Source: Rubrivivax sp.
GTDB lineage: Bacteria; Pseudomonadota; Gammaproteobacteria; Burkholderiales; Burkholderiaceae_C
Assembly (NCBI GenBank): GCA_019635285.1
Contig: JAHBZS010000027.1
Span: forward strand, 1 to 61,033
Direction of reading: 5' to 3'
DNA length: 61,033 bases
Shown: positions 24,759 to 33,909 of the stretch, piece after piece
Layout of the letters: every line of letters begins with the position of its first letter
Position numbering within the stretch: the stretch's first letter is position 1
Notes under the pieces: model-generated
The model's database searches: none
What the model saw: only the letters and a program-made list of their open reading frames with translations
What the model was told of the DNA's origin: nothing
Position numbers and translations under genes: made by a program

Positions 24759-25973
24759 ATGAAGATCACGCTGCCCACGGCCGGCGGCGGCCTGGCGCCC
24801 TACACCTTGAAAGGCCCCGGCCGCTTCAAGCCGGCCCTGCCCAGCCAGCCGCTGACACGCATCGCCTATTCGGCGGCGCACGTGGTGGCCGACCCGCGCG
24901 CCGCCATCGACCCGTGGCTGCAGTGTGCGGTCGACTGGGACGCGACCATCGCCTACCGCGAGCGCCTGTGGTCGATGGGCCTGGGCGTGGCCGAGGCGAT
25001 GGACACCGCGCAGCGCGGCATGGGCCTGGACTGGCCCACCTCGCTGGAGCTCATCGGCCGCTCGCTGCGCGCCGCGAAGGCGCACCCGGGGGCGCGCGTG
25101 GCCAGCGGCTGCGGCACCGACCATCTGGCGCCGGAAGCGGCCCGCGGCATCGACGACGTGATCCGCGCCTACGAAGAGCAGATGGCGGCCATCGAGGCCC
25201 TGGGCGGCAAGCTGATCGTCATGGCCAGCCGCGCGCTGGCGCGCGTCGCCAGAAGCCCGGCCGACTACGAACGCGTCTACGACCGCGTGCTGTCGCAAGC
25301 CAAGGAGCCGGTGATCCTGCACTGGCTGGGCGACATGTTCGACCCGGCGCTCGCCGGATATTGGCTTGGAAGCGCCGCCGGCGGCGGCGCGGGGGGCAGC
25401 GCCGACGTGGCCGCGGCGATGGACACCGCGCTCGGCGTGATTGCCGCGCATGCCGACAAGGTGGACGGCATCAAGATCTCGCTGCTGGACAAGGACCAGG
25501 AGATCCGCATGCGCCGCCGCCTGCCGCCGGGCGTGCGCATGTACACCGGCGACGACTTCAACTACGCGGAGCTGATCGCCGGCGACGGCATCGGCGACAC
25601 GCCCAACCAGCGCCAGAGCGATGCACTGCTGGGCATCTTCGACGCCATCGCGCCGGCGGCCAGCGCCGCCTTGGCCGCGCTGGCCGCCGACGACCTGGGC
25701 CGCTTCCACGCCATCCTGGCACCGACGGTGCCGCTGTCGCGCCACATCTTCCAGGCGCCGACGCGCTTCTACAAGACCGGCGTGGTGTTCATGGCCTGGC
25801 TCAACGGCCACCAGAGCCACTTCACGATGGTCGGCGGGCAGCAGAGCACCCGTTCGCTGCCGCACCTGGTGGAGCTGTTCCGCCTGGCCGATGCGGCCGG
25901 GCTGATCGAGCAGCCCGATCTGGCGGCCCAGCGCATGCGCACGCTGCTGGCGCTGCACGGCATCGAGTCATGA
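24759..25973 (+). CDS. DUF993-family TIM-barrel protein
   Basis: 404 aa. It resembles DUF993 proteins, which are distantly DapA-like: RIAYSAAHVVADPRA, SGCGTDHL, LHWLGDMFDPALAGYW, VDGIKISLLDK and YTGDDFNY. A Lys in GIKIS is a candidate Schiff-base residue. There is a Gly/Ala-rich insertion (GSAAGGGAGGSADVAAA) near residue 205. From memory, family members often sit next to Gfo/Idh/MocA and isomerase-like genes in sugar-degrading clusters, as here, which suggests a retro-aldol or lyase step after a keto sugar is formed. No activity is claimed. Confidence 0.82.
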   Translation: MKITLPTAGGGLAPYTLKGPGRFKPALPSQPLTRIAYSAAHVVADPRAAIDPWLQCAVDWDATIAYRERLWSMGLGVAEAMDTAQRGMGLDWPTSLELIGRSLRAAKAHPGARVASGCGTDHLAPEAARGIDDVIRAYEEQMAAIEALGGKLIVMASRALARVARSPADYERVYDRVLSQAKEPVILHWLGDMFDPALAGYWLGSAAGGGAGGSADVAAAMDTALGVIAAHADKVDGIKISLLDKDQEIRMRRRLPPGVRMYTGDDFNYAELIAGDGIGDTPNQRQSDALLGIFDAIAPAASAALAALAADDLGRFHAILAPTVPLSRHIFQAPTRFYKTGVVFMAWLNGHQSHFTMVGGQQSTRSLPHLVELFRLADAAGLIEQPDLAAQRMRTLLALHGIES

Positions 25974-26004
25974 GCTGTTTGGCGCGACCCGGCGAGGACG
26001 GCCG

Positions 26005-26865
26005 ATGAGAGACTTTTCGCGGGACCACCGCTGGCTGTCGATCAACACCGCCACGGTGCGCAAGCAGCGCGGGCAGGACTGGCCGCTGCTGCAGATCCTG
26101 GACGCCTGTGCGGCGCGCGACATCCGCGCGGTATCGCCGTGGCGCGACCAGGTGGCGGCGGCCGGCTTGCAGGCCACCGCGCGCAAGCTGCGCGAGCATG
26201 GCTTGAAGCTGTCGGGCTACTGCCGCGGCGGCATGTTCACCGACGACGATGCCACCGAGCAGAACCTGCGTGCGCTGGACGAGGCCTGCGAGCTGAACGC
26301 GCCCTGCCTGGTGCTGGTGGTCGGCGCCCTGCCCGGCGCGCTGAACGGCCAGGCGCAGCACAAGGACATCGCCTCGGCACGCGCCGTCGTGCGCGACGGC
26401 ATCGCCACGCTGCTGGAACGCGCGCGCGAACGCGGCATGCCGCTGGCCATCGAGCCGCTGCATCCGATGTTCGCCGCCGACCGCGCCTGCATCAACACGC
26501 TGGAGCAGGCGCTGGACGTCTGCGACGAACTCGACCCGGCGCGCAGCGGCGCGCTGGGCGTCGCGGTGGATGTCTACCACGTGTGGTGGGACCCGAAGCT
26601 CTACGCGATGATCGAGCGCGCCGGCGGCCGGCGCATCCTGGCCTTCCACGTGTGCGACTGGCTGACGCCGACCACCGACCTGCTCAACGACCGCGGCATG
26701 ATGGGCGACGGCGTCATCGACATCCCGCGCATCCGCGCCGCGGTGGAAGCCCAGGGCTATGCCGGCTACAGCGAGGTCGAGATCTTCTCCATGCACAACT
26801 GGTGGCAGCGCGATGGCGGCGAGACGCTGGATACCTGCATCCACCGCCACCAGCGCTGCGTCTGA
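26005..26865 (+). CDS. sugar phosphate isomerase/epimerase-like TIM barrel, second copy
   Basis: 286 aa, EndoIV/xylose-isomerase-like barrel. Metal-ligand type residues are seen in LAIEPLHPMF (Glu), VAVDVYHVWWDP (Asp, His), FHVCDWL and YSEVEIFS (Glu). It is similar in fold but not close in sequence to the protein at 8115-9008. It is the last gene of the hydroxylase operon, 31 bp after DUF993. It probably catalyses isomerisation or beta-elimination of the keto intermediate made by the Gfo/Idh/MocA enzyme. Confidence 0.88.
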   Translation: MRDFSRDHRWLSINTATVRKQRGQDWPLLQILDACAARDIRAVSPWRDQVAAAGLQATARKLREHGLKLSGYCRGGMFTDDDATEQNLRALDEACELNAPCLVLVVGALPGALNGQAQHKDIASARAVVRDGIATLLERARERGMPLAIEPLHPMFAADRACINTLEQALDVCDELDPARSGALGVAVDVYHVWWDPKLYAMIERAGGRRILAFHVCDWLTPTTDLLNDRGMMGDGVIDIPRIRAAVEAQGYAGYSEVEIFSMHNWWQRDGGETLDTCIHRHQRCV

Positions 26866-26906
26866 GGCGCGGCTGCCCCGGACGCTAGCGACGCCGCGCT
26901 GACGCC

Positions 26907-28676
26907 TCAGCGCGGCTGGATCTGCGACGCCGGATAGACCTTGCCGCCGATCACCGTGCCCCACACCGCGATGTCGCGGATGGCCGCCGGCTTGACGTCG
27001 TGCGGGTCGGCGTCGAGCACCGTCAGGTCGGCCAGCTTGCCCGGCTCCAGGCTGCCCACCTTGTCGTCCAGGCCCAGCACGTAGGCGGCGTCGATGGTCA
27101 CCATGCGCAGCGCCTGATCCAGCGTCACCGTCTGCCCCGCGCCGAGCGTGCGCTGGCCGGACTGGCCGTAGCGCGTCAGCGCCAGCGACACCGCCATCAG
27201 CGGCCGCGGCGGTGCGATCGGGTAGTCCGAATGCAAGGTGGTCGGCACGCCTTCGCGCACCAGCGTGCCGATCGGCGACAGATCCTCGGCGCGGTCCTTG
27301 CCGATCGCCGTGCCGTACATCTCGCCGCGCAGCCAGATGTAGTACAGATTGACGTTCGCCGACGCGCCCAGCGCCTTCATCGCGCGGATCTGGTCGTAGC
27401 GCGCCATGCCGAAGTGCTCGAAGGTGAAGCGATGGTCGAAGCGCGGCGTCTTGTTCTGCAGGCTGCGCAGCGCGGCGATGGTGGCGTCCTGCGCCTCGAC
27501 GCCGATCGAGTGCACGAAGATCTGCTGGCCGTCCTTCCACCACGGCTCCATCAACCCGGCCAGACGCTCGGGCGGCGTGATCCACAGGCCCTCGTGGCCG
27601 TCGACGTAGCCGACGCCGCCGGGCTTGAAGGTCAGGCCGTTGAAGCTGTCGTCGGTGAAGAACTTGACGCCGCGGTACACCAGCCGGTCGGTGCTCTTGG
27701 CCTGCAGCGCGTGCACCGCCTCGATGGCCTTCTCCACCGTGCCGTACTTGGTGACGAAGTTGCGCATGTCGGGGATGGCCATCAGCCGCTGCGGCGTGGC
27801 CGGGTCGTTGAACACGGCGTTGAGCAGCGCCGGCTCGGCATCGACGCTGAAGACGCCCACCATGTGGTCGGTGGTCATCGTGATGCCGTTGCGGCGGTTC
27901 AGGTCGATCAGCCCGCGCATCAGCCGCGTCGCCTCGGCCGGCGCCAGCTTCGGCGCCACCAGCGGCACGATCACGTACGTCGCCGCCGCCGGGCCGAGGA
28001 ACTGGCCGTTGAGCTCGCCCTTGTCGTCGCGGCCGACGCCCGGAATCTTGATGTCGTTCGGTATCTTGCGCTGCGCGATGACCACGCTGTTGACGTAGCC
28101 GTGGTGCTGCGACGCGTCCCAGACCAGCACCTGGCGGGTGCTCGAGATCTTGTCCAGGTCCTGCCGCGTCAGGTGCCGGCCCATCGCCGGCACGTCCCAG
28201 CCCCACACCAGCAGCGGCTGGTTCGGGTCCTTCAACTCGGCTTCGTAGCGGCGCATGCGCTCGAAGACCTCGGCCTCGTTCTTCACGCCCTTGATGTCCG
28301 GGCCGTAGGCCTGCACGGTGTCCAGCACCGCGATGTTCGGCAGGCTCGTGGTCATCGCGCCGAGCAGCGGATGCTGGTGCGCGTCGATGAAGCCGGGGAA
28401 CACGATCTTGCCGGCAAGGCTTTCGTCGACGACCGTCGGCAACGCCGTGGTCCAGGGCTTCAGGTCGTCCAGCGAATCGCCGACGCCGACCACGCGCTCG
28501 TTGCACACCGCCATGGCCTTGGCCGTGGGGCGGCCCGGGTCCATGGTGTAGATCTTCTTGGCGACGAAGACGGTCAGCCGCTGGCACGGCGGCGCGCTGC
28601 CGCCCTCGTGGGCGAGGGCCCAGGTCGAGGCCAGCGTGGTCAATGCGAATGCCGCTGCACGGATGCCGAGGCGCAT
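26907..28676 (-). CDS. exported amidohydrolase (YtcJ-like, metal-dependent hydrolase)
   Basis: 589 aa with a signal peptide (AAAFALTTLASTWALAHE). The metal-binding HxH is in IDAHQHP, later metal and active-site segments are DHMVGVF, FTFEHFG and LHSDYPI, and the C-terminal composite barrel ends with GSLEPGKLADLTVLD. YtcJ-type enzymes hydrolyse amide or similar bonds of unknown substrates. The start at 28676 follows AAGGAG; the longer reading from 28724 has no signal peptide at its start. It is divergent from a LysR gene that may regulate it, and convergent with the preceding operon. Confidence 0.9.
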   Translation of the reverse strand: MRLGIRAAAFALTTLASTWALAHEGGSAPPCQRLTVFVAKKIYTMDPGRPTAKAMAVCNERVVGVGDSLDDLKPWTTALPTVVDESLAGKIVFPGFIDAHQHPLLGAMTTSLPNIAVLDTVQAYGPDIKGVKNEAEVFERMRRYEAELKDPNQPLLVWGWDVPAMGRHLTRQDLDKISSTRQVLVWDASQHHGYVNSVVIAQRKIPNDIKIPGVGRDDKGELNGQFLGPAAATYVIVPLVAPKLAPAEATRLMRGLIDLNRRNGITMTTDHMVGVFSVDAEPALLNAVFNDPATPQRLMAIPDMRNFVTKYGTVEKAIEAVHALQAKSTDRLVYRGVKFFTDDSFNGLTFKPGGVGYVDGHEGLWITPPERLAGLMEPWWKDGQQIFVHSIGVEAQDATIAALRSLQNKTPRFDHRFTFEHFGMARYDQIRAMKALGASANVNLYYIWLRGEMYGTAIGKDRAEDLSPIGTLVREGVPTTLHSDYPIAPPRPLMAVSLALTRYGQSGQRTLGAGQTVTLDQALRMVTIDAAYVLGLDDKVGSLEPGKLADLTVLDADPHDVKPAAIRDIAVWGTVIGGKVYPASQIQPR

Positions 28677-28778
28677 GGGGGATCTCCTTGTGTAGATAGC
28701 GCTGCACGCGGCAGCGTCGCGCATTGTCGAAGCCGGTCAATGTCCCGTCCAATGCATTTGTGGTGTTTAATTCATGCA

Positions 28779-29702
28779 GTGGATACAGCAATCGATCTGC
28801 GCCACCTGCGCCATGTGGTGATGCTGGCCGAGGAGCTGAACTTCGGCCGCGCCGCCGGCCGCGCGCACCTGTCGCAGACGGCGTTCAGCCGCAGCATCCA
28901 GGTGGCCGAGGACCGTTTCGGGCTGCGCCTGTTCGACCGCCACACGCGGTCGGTGCGCCTGACACCGGCCGGCGTGCAGCTGATCGCCCAGGCGCGCCAG
29001 CTGCTGGCCCAGGCCGCCGAGTTGTCGCGGCAGGTGGACGACCTGGCCCACGCCGAAGGCGGCCGGCTGGCCATCGGCGCCACCTTGTTGGCCGTCGACG
29101 ACGTGCTGCTGAAGGTGCTGCCGGACTTCCGCCGGCTGCGCCCGCGGCTGGAGCTGGCCGTCGAGGTCGGCCACTGGCAGCACATGGCGCAATTGCTGGA
29201 GCAGGAGCGCATCGAGCTGTACGTCGGTTATCCGGGGCCGGCCGCGTCACGGCCGGGCTTCGAGGTGCGGCGCCTGCCGCCACGGCCGGCGTCGATCTTC
29301 TGCCGCGCGGACCATCCGCTCGCCCAGGGCGGCGCCGCGCTGGCGGGCAGGCGCCTGGCGGGTTTTCCGTGGGCCACGGTGCAGATGGCCGACGAGATCG
29401 GGGCGAAGCTGCGGTCGCTGCTGAAGCTGCCGCAGCAGGCCACGCTGCCGCTGTCCTTGAGCTGCGACAACCAGAGCCTGCTGCGCCAGGCCCTGCTCAC
29501 CAGCGATGTGCTGCTGTTGACCTGGCGTTCGTGGCTGAAGGCCGAACTGGACGAAGGCGCGGTCGTCGACCTCGGCCTCCGGCTGCGCCTGCCGGCATCG
29601 GCCATGGGCATCGAATGCGCGATCGTGCGCCTGGCCGGCCGCAGCCTCTCGCCGGCGGCGACCCGGCTGGTGGACCTGGTGGTCAACGCCCCAGCCGCCT
29701 GA
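28779..29702 (+). CDS. LysR-family transcriptional regulator
   Basis: 307 aa from a GTG at 28779. Upstream in-frame ATGs at 28752 and 28740 cannot be excluded, and none has a clear ribosome site. The winged helix-turn-helix fills residues 5-65 (LNFGRAAGRAHLSQTAFSRSIQ, then LFDRHTRSVRLTPAG), followed by the LysR effector domain. It is divergent from the exported amidohydrolase with a 102-bp gap, the usual arrangement for a LysR and its target. The following MFS gene is on the opposite strand. Confidence 0.9.
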   Translation: MDTAIDLRHLRHVVMLAEELNFGRAAGRAHLSQTAFSRSIQVAEDRFGLRLFDRHTRSVRLTPAGVQLIAQARQLLAQAAELSRQVDDLAHAEGGRLAIGATLLAVDDVLLKVLPDFRRLRPRLELAVEVGHWQHMAQLLEQERIELYVGYPGPAASRPGFEVRRLPPRPASIFCRADHPLAQGGAALAGRRLAGFPWATVQMADEIGAKLRSLLKLPQQATLPLSLSCDNQSLLRQALLTSDVLLLTWRSWLKAELDEGAVVDLGLRLRLPASAMGIECAIVRLAGRSLSPAATRLVDLVVNAPAA

Positions 29703-29748
29703 GGGCCGCGCACGCCGGCACTTGGCGGGCCAGCGCTCGGAGAGGCCC

Positions 29749-30975
29749 TCAGGCCGGTGCCAGCACCCCTCGGCGCACACGCCGCACATTGAAGGCGCTG
29801 ACGATCAGCACGCCCTGCAGCAGCGACAGCGCCAGCCAGACGCTGCGGAAGGCGCCGTGGTCCATCAGCGTGCCGATGACCAGCGGCGCCACCGCCTGGC
29901 CGATGTCCAGCCCGGAATAGACCACGCCGTAGACACGGCCGGTGGCGTTGTCCGGCGCCGAACGCTTGACCAGCAGGTCGCGCGAAGGGCCGGCCATGCC
30001 CGAGACGAAACCCATCACGCCGAACAGCACGGGCACCGCCAGCGCCGGCAGCGGCATGAAGCCGATGGCCAGCGCCACCAGCGCCGCCAGCCCGAAGGCC
30101 AGGCCGACGATGCGCTCGGCACGCTCGGGGTCGCGGGCCATGAAGCCGCCCGCCACCATGCCGGCGGCACTGCACACCATGTAGATCGTCAGGCACAGCG
30201 CCACCAGCTGCACCGGCACGGCGTGCAGCTCGCGCGCCGACTGCGGCGCGAAGGTCTGCACGATGGACAGCGCGCCGGCATAGAAGAAGAAGAAGGCGAA
30301 GCACATCCACACCGCGGGGATCTTCAGGAATGCCAGCGAATGCTCCTGCGCCGCCGACGCGCCGGGTGCCGGCGCGGGCAGCGGCTCCACGGTGAGCGCG
30401 GCACGCCACAGCCACAGCAGCCCCAGCACGGCGAAGGCCAGCGCCGCGGCCACCAGCAAGGCCACGCGCCACGAGTAGGCGATGGTCAGCGGCACCAGCA
30501 GCACCGGCGCCACCGCCCAGCCCAGGCTGCCGGTGATGCCGTGCACGCTGTAGGCATGGCCCAGCCGCTCCTTGGCCACGCGGCGGTTGATCATGGTGTA
30601 GTCCACCGGATGGAACACGCCGTTGCCGAGGCCGGCCACCACCGCGAAGGCCGCCAGCGTCCAGTAGTTCTGCGCCGACGCATAGCCCAGCGCGGCCACG
30701 CCCAGCAGCGCCAGGCCGCTGAAGAGAATCGGCCGCGGCCCGTAGCGGTCGACCAGGAAACCCGACAGCGTCTGCACCACGCAGGACACGACGAAGAAGA
30801 TCGTCAGCAGGAAGCCGAGCTGCGCGTAGCTCACCTGAAAGGCATCGCGCAGCCAGGGAAACAGCGGCGGCAGCAGCAACTGGCTGAAATGGCTGATGCA
30901 GTGGGCGGCGCCGACGAAGCCGATGACGGCTGCGTCCTTGCGCCAGGGGGTGGCCGGCAGGCTCAGGGTGCTCAT
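29749..30975 (-). CDS. major facilitator superfamily transporter
   Basis: 408 aa with about 12 membrane segments. MFS motif A appears between helices 2 and 3 as GFLVDRYGPRP, with a second related loop in the other half (GGFMARDPERAER). It is of the drug/carboxylate-type MFS length. It is divergent from the AraC regulator with only 64 bp between starts, so that regulator probably controls it. The substrate is not predictable. Confidence 0.9.
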   Translation of the reverse strand: MSTLSLPATPWRKDAAVIGFVGAAHCISHFSQLLLPPLFPWLRDAFQVSYAQLGFLLTIFFVVSCVVQTLSGFLVDRYGPRPILFSGLALLGVAALGYASAQNYWTLAAFAVVAGLGNGVFHPVDYTMINRRVAKERLGHAYSVHGITGSLGWAVAPVLLVPLTIAYSWRVALLVAAALAFAVLGLLWLWRAALTVEPLPAPAPGASAAQEHSLAFLKIPAVWMCFAFFFFYAGALSIVQTFAPQSARELHAVPVQLVALCLTIYMVCSAAGMVAGGFMARDPERAERIVGLAFGLAALVALAIGFMPLPALAVPVLFGVMGFVSGMAGPSRDLLVKRSAPDNATGRVYGVVYSGLDIGQAVAPLVIGTLMDHGAFRSVWLALSLLQGVLIVSAFNVRRVRRGVLAPA

Positions 30976-31039
30976 GCGGCGATCGTAGGCGCGGCGCCGG
31001 CGTCCGGGTTACGATAGATCGACAACTTCTAGCGAGAAC

Positions 31040-31900
31040 ATGCCACGCCCCGCGTCGCCCACCCACCGGCACGCCGCGCTGCCGCCGGTGGAGCCCCAGC
31101 GCTTCATGCCGACGCGCGAACGGCCGGTGCGCGCCAAGTCGCGCCACCTGGAGCCGGACACCGACATCCTGCCGCACAGCCATGCCTGGGCACAGGTGGT
31201 GTTCTGCGCCTCGGGCGTGGCGCGCATCACCGCCGGCCAGCACACCTACCTGGTGCCGGCCTGGCGCGCGGTGTGGATCCCGCCGCACGTGGAACACGTG
31301 GTGACGGTGATCGAAGCCGCCGAACTGCGCACGCTGTACCTGCACCAGGAGCCCGACCGTCCCGGCCCCGGCGTGGCGCGCAAGGACAGCGGCGCCTGGC
31401 GCGGCTGCCGCGTGCTGGAGGTCTCGCCGCTGCTGCGCGAGCTGGTGCTGCAGATGGACGTGGCCATGGACGGCGGCGCCGCGCTGGACGCCCGCGCACG
31501 CGAGCGCGAGGCCCGGCTGGGCGACCTGGTGCTGGACGAACTGCGCCGCGCCGCGCCGGTGCGCCTGGGCATCGAGCTGCCGCAGGACAAGCGCCTGCGC
31601 CAGCTGTGCGAGGCGGTGCTGCAGGATCCGGCGCGCCACGACACGCTGGACGGCTGGGCGCGCGAGACGGCCGCCAGCCCGCGCACCGTGGCGCGGCTGT
31701 TCCGCCAGCAGCTGGATACCAGCTTCGGCCCGTGGCGCCAGCAGGTGCTGCTGGCGCACGCGCTGCGGCTGGCGGCGCAGGGCCGGCCGATGGGGCTGAT
31801 CGCCGCCGAGCTGGGCTATGCCAGCCCCAGCGCTTTTTCGGCGATGGTGCGGCGCGCGGTGGGCCAGCCGCCCAGCCGCTTCTTCGCCAGCCCCGCCTGA
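31040..31900 (+). CDS. AraC-family transcriptional regulator with N-terminal cupin
   Basis: 286 aa. The N-terminal half is a cupin-like sensor domain (PHSHAWAQVVFCASGVARI, then WIPPHVEHVV). The C-terminal 100 residues form the AraC double helix-turn-helix, ending GLIAAELGYASPSAFSAMVR and RAVGQPPSRFF, the family signature. It starts 64 bp from the divergent MFS gene. The nadA gene follows 33 bp downstream on the same strand but is likely a separate function. Confidence 0.92.
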   Translation: MPRPASPTHRHAALPPVEPQRFMPTRERPVRAKSRHLEPDTDILPHSHAWAQVVFCASGVARITAGQHTYLVPAWRAVWIPPHVEHVVTVIEAAELRTLYLHQEPDRPGPGVARKDSGAWRGCRVLEVSPLLRELVLQMDVAMDGGAALDARAREREARLGDLVLDELRRAAPVRLGIELPQDKRLRQLCEAVLQDPARHDTLDGWARETAASPRTVARLFRQQLDTSFGPWRQQVLLAHALRLAAQGRPMGLIAAELGYASPSAFSAMVRRAVGQPPSRFFASPA

Positions 31901-31933
31901 GACAATGCGCATCCGGCCCGAAGGAGGCCCGCC

Positions 31934-33046
31934 ATGGAATCCGTGCTCTACGACTTCACCCGCCAGGACGCCAGCGGCGCCGTGTGCACCACCCGCGCCT
32001 GGGCCAAGGTGCCCGAGCGCCTGAGCCCGGCCGCGCGCGAAACCGCGATGGCGCGCGCCGCCGAACTGCTGAAGGCGCAGGACGCCGTGCTGGTGGCCCA
32101 CTACTACGTCGACGGCGACCTGCAGGACCTGGCGCTGGCCACCGGCGGCATCGTCGCCGATTCATTGGAGATGGCGCGCTTCGGCCGCGACCATGCGGCG
32201 CAGACCCTGGTGGTGGCCGGCGTGCGCTTCATGGGCGAGAGCGCCAAGATCCTGTCGCCGCACAAGCGCGTGCTGATGCCCGACCTGGACGCCACCTGCT
32301 CGCTGGACCTGGGCTGCCCGGCCGACGACTTCGCGGCCTTCTGCGACGCCCACCCCGACCGCCAGGTGGTGGTCTATGCCAACACCAGTGCGGCGGTGAA
32401 GGCGCGCGCCGACTGGATGGTCACCAGTTCCTGCGCGCTGGCCATCGTGCAGCACCTGAAAGACCAGGGCCAGAAGATCCTGTGGGCGCCCGACCGCCAC
32501 CTGGGTCGCTACATCCAGGACCAGACCGGCGCCGACATGCTGCTGTGGAACGGCGAGTGCATCGTGCACGACGAGTTCAAGGCGCTGGAGCTGGAGCTGC
32601 TGCGGAAGCAGCATCCGCAGGCCATGGTGCTGGTGCACCCGGAGTCGCCTGAAGGCGTGGTGCGCCAGGCGCACGTGGTCGGCTCCACCTCGCAGCTGCT
32701 GAAGGCGGTGATCGACGGCACGGCGCAGGAATACATCGTGGCCACCGACAACGGCCTGATGCACCGCATGCGCCAGCTGGCGCCGGGCAAGACGCTGATC
32801 GAGGCGCCCACCGCCGGCAACAGCGCCACCTGCAAGAGCTGCGCGCACTGCCCGTGGATGGCGATGAACGCGCTGCAGGGCGTGGTGGGCTGCCTGGAGA
32901 CGGGCCGTGGCGAAATCCACGTGCCCGAGCCGGTGCGCAGCCAGGCGCTGGGCTGCATCGAGCGCATGCTGGATTTCGTCAAGGCGCATCCGGGCAGCAT
33001 CGCCCAGCCGCGCAGCGGCTTCGTGCCCAACATCGGAGTGGCCTGA
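31934..33046 (+). CDS. nadA: quinolinate synthase A
   Basis: 370 aa. It condenses iminoaspartate (from NadB) with dihydroxyacetone phosphate to quinolinate using a 4Fe-4S cluster. Conserved segments are [53 protein letters not shown] and the C-terminal cysteine motif CKSCAHC. The gene overlaps nadC by one base (TGATG), so it is translationally coupled. It has a good GGAGG site upstream. Confidence 0.97.
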   Translation: MESVLYDFTRQDASGAVCTTRAWAKVPERLSPAARETAMARAAELLKAQDAVLVAHYYVDGDLQDLALATGGIVADSLEMARFGRDHAAQTLVVAGVRFMGESAKILSPHKRVLMPDLDATCSLDLGCPADDFAAFCDAHPDRQVVVYANTSAAVKARADWMVTSSCALAIVQHLKDQGQKILWAPDRHLGRYIQDQTGADMLLWNGECIVHDEFKALELELLRKQHPQAMVLVHPESPEGVVRQAHVVGSTSQLLKAVIDGTAQEYIVATDNGLMHRMRQLAPGKTLIEAPTAGNSATCKSCAHCPWMAMNALQGVVGCLETGRGEIHVPEPVRSQALGCIERMLDFVKAHPGSIAQPRSGFVPNIGVA

Positions 33047-33909
33047 TGCAATTCGAGCACAACGAATCGCTGGAGCAGGCGCGCACGCGCAACATACAGG
33101 ACGCGCTGCGCGAGGACGTCGGCACCGGCGACTGGACCGCCATGCTGGTGCCGGCCGGGCGCCGCGTGCAGGCGCAGGTGGTGGTGCGTGAAGACGCGGT
33201 ACTGTGCGGCCGCGACTGGTTCGACGGCGTCTTCGCCGCGCTGGGCGGCCCCACGCGCATCGACTGGCGCTTTGCCGAGGGCGCGGACATGCCCGCCGAC
33301 AGCGTGGTGTGCCGCATCGAGGCCGAGTCGCGCCTGCTGCTGACCGCCGAGCGGCCGGCGCTGAACTTCCTGCAGCTGCTCAGCGGCACGGCCAGCGCGA
33401 CGCGGCGCCACGTGCGCGCCATCGAAGGCGCGTCGCCCAACCCCAAGGGCTGCGCCATCCTGGACACGCGCAAGACCCTGCCCGGCCTGCGCCAGGCACA
33501 GAAATACGCGGTGCGCGTCGGCGGCGGCCAGAACCAGCGGCTGGCGCTGTGGCACGGCATCCTCATCAAGGAGAACCACATCGCCGCGGCCGGCAGCGTG
33601 CCCGAAGTGATGCGCCAGGCACTGGCGCTGAACGCCGGCGTGACGATCCAGATCGAGGTCGAGACGCTCGATCAGCTGCAGCAAGCGCTGGCCGCCGGCG
33701 CCACCAGCGTGCTGCTCGACAACTTCCCGCTGGCGCGCGTGCGCGACGCGGTGGCGCTGACGGCCGGCCGCGCACGGCTGGAGGTCTCGGGCGGCGTCAC
33801 CCTGGAACGGCTGCGCGAGATCGCCTCCACCGGCGTGGACTGCATCTCGCTCGGCAGCCTGACCAAGGACGTGCGCGCGGTCGACTACTCGATGCGCGTG
33901 CAGGGCTGA
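33046..33909 (+). CDS. nadC: nicotinate-nucleotide pyrophosphorylase (quinolinate phosphoribosyltransferase)
   Basis: 287 aa, normal length. It converts quinolinate and PRPP to nicotinate mononucleotide. Typical segments are LREDVGTGDWT, ERPALNFLQLLSGTA, DTRKTLPGLR, KYAVRVGGGQNQR, ILIKENHI and ISLGSLTKD. It overlaps nadA by one base. Its stop abuts the convergent nadB stop with no bases between, so the two transcription units end tail to tail. Confidence 0.97.
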   Translation: MQFEHNESLEQARTRNIQDALREDVGTGDWTAMLVPAGRRVQAQVVVREDAVLCGRDWFDGVFAALGGPTRIDWRFAEGADMPADSVVCRIEAESRLLLTAERPALNFLQLLSGTASATRRHVRAIEGASPNPKGCAILDTRKTLPGLRQAQKYAVRVGGGQNQRLALWHGILIKENHIAAAGSVPEVMRQALALNAGVTIQIEVETLDQLQQALAAGATSVLLDNFPLARVRDAVALTAGRARLEVSGGVTLERLREIASTGVDCISLGSLTKDVRAVDYSMRVQG

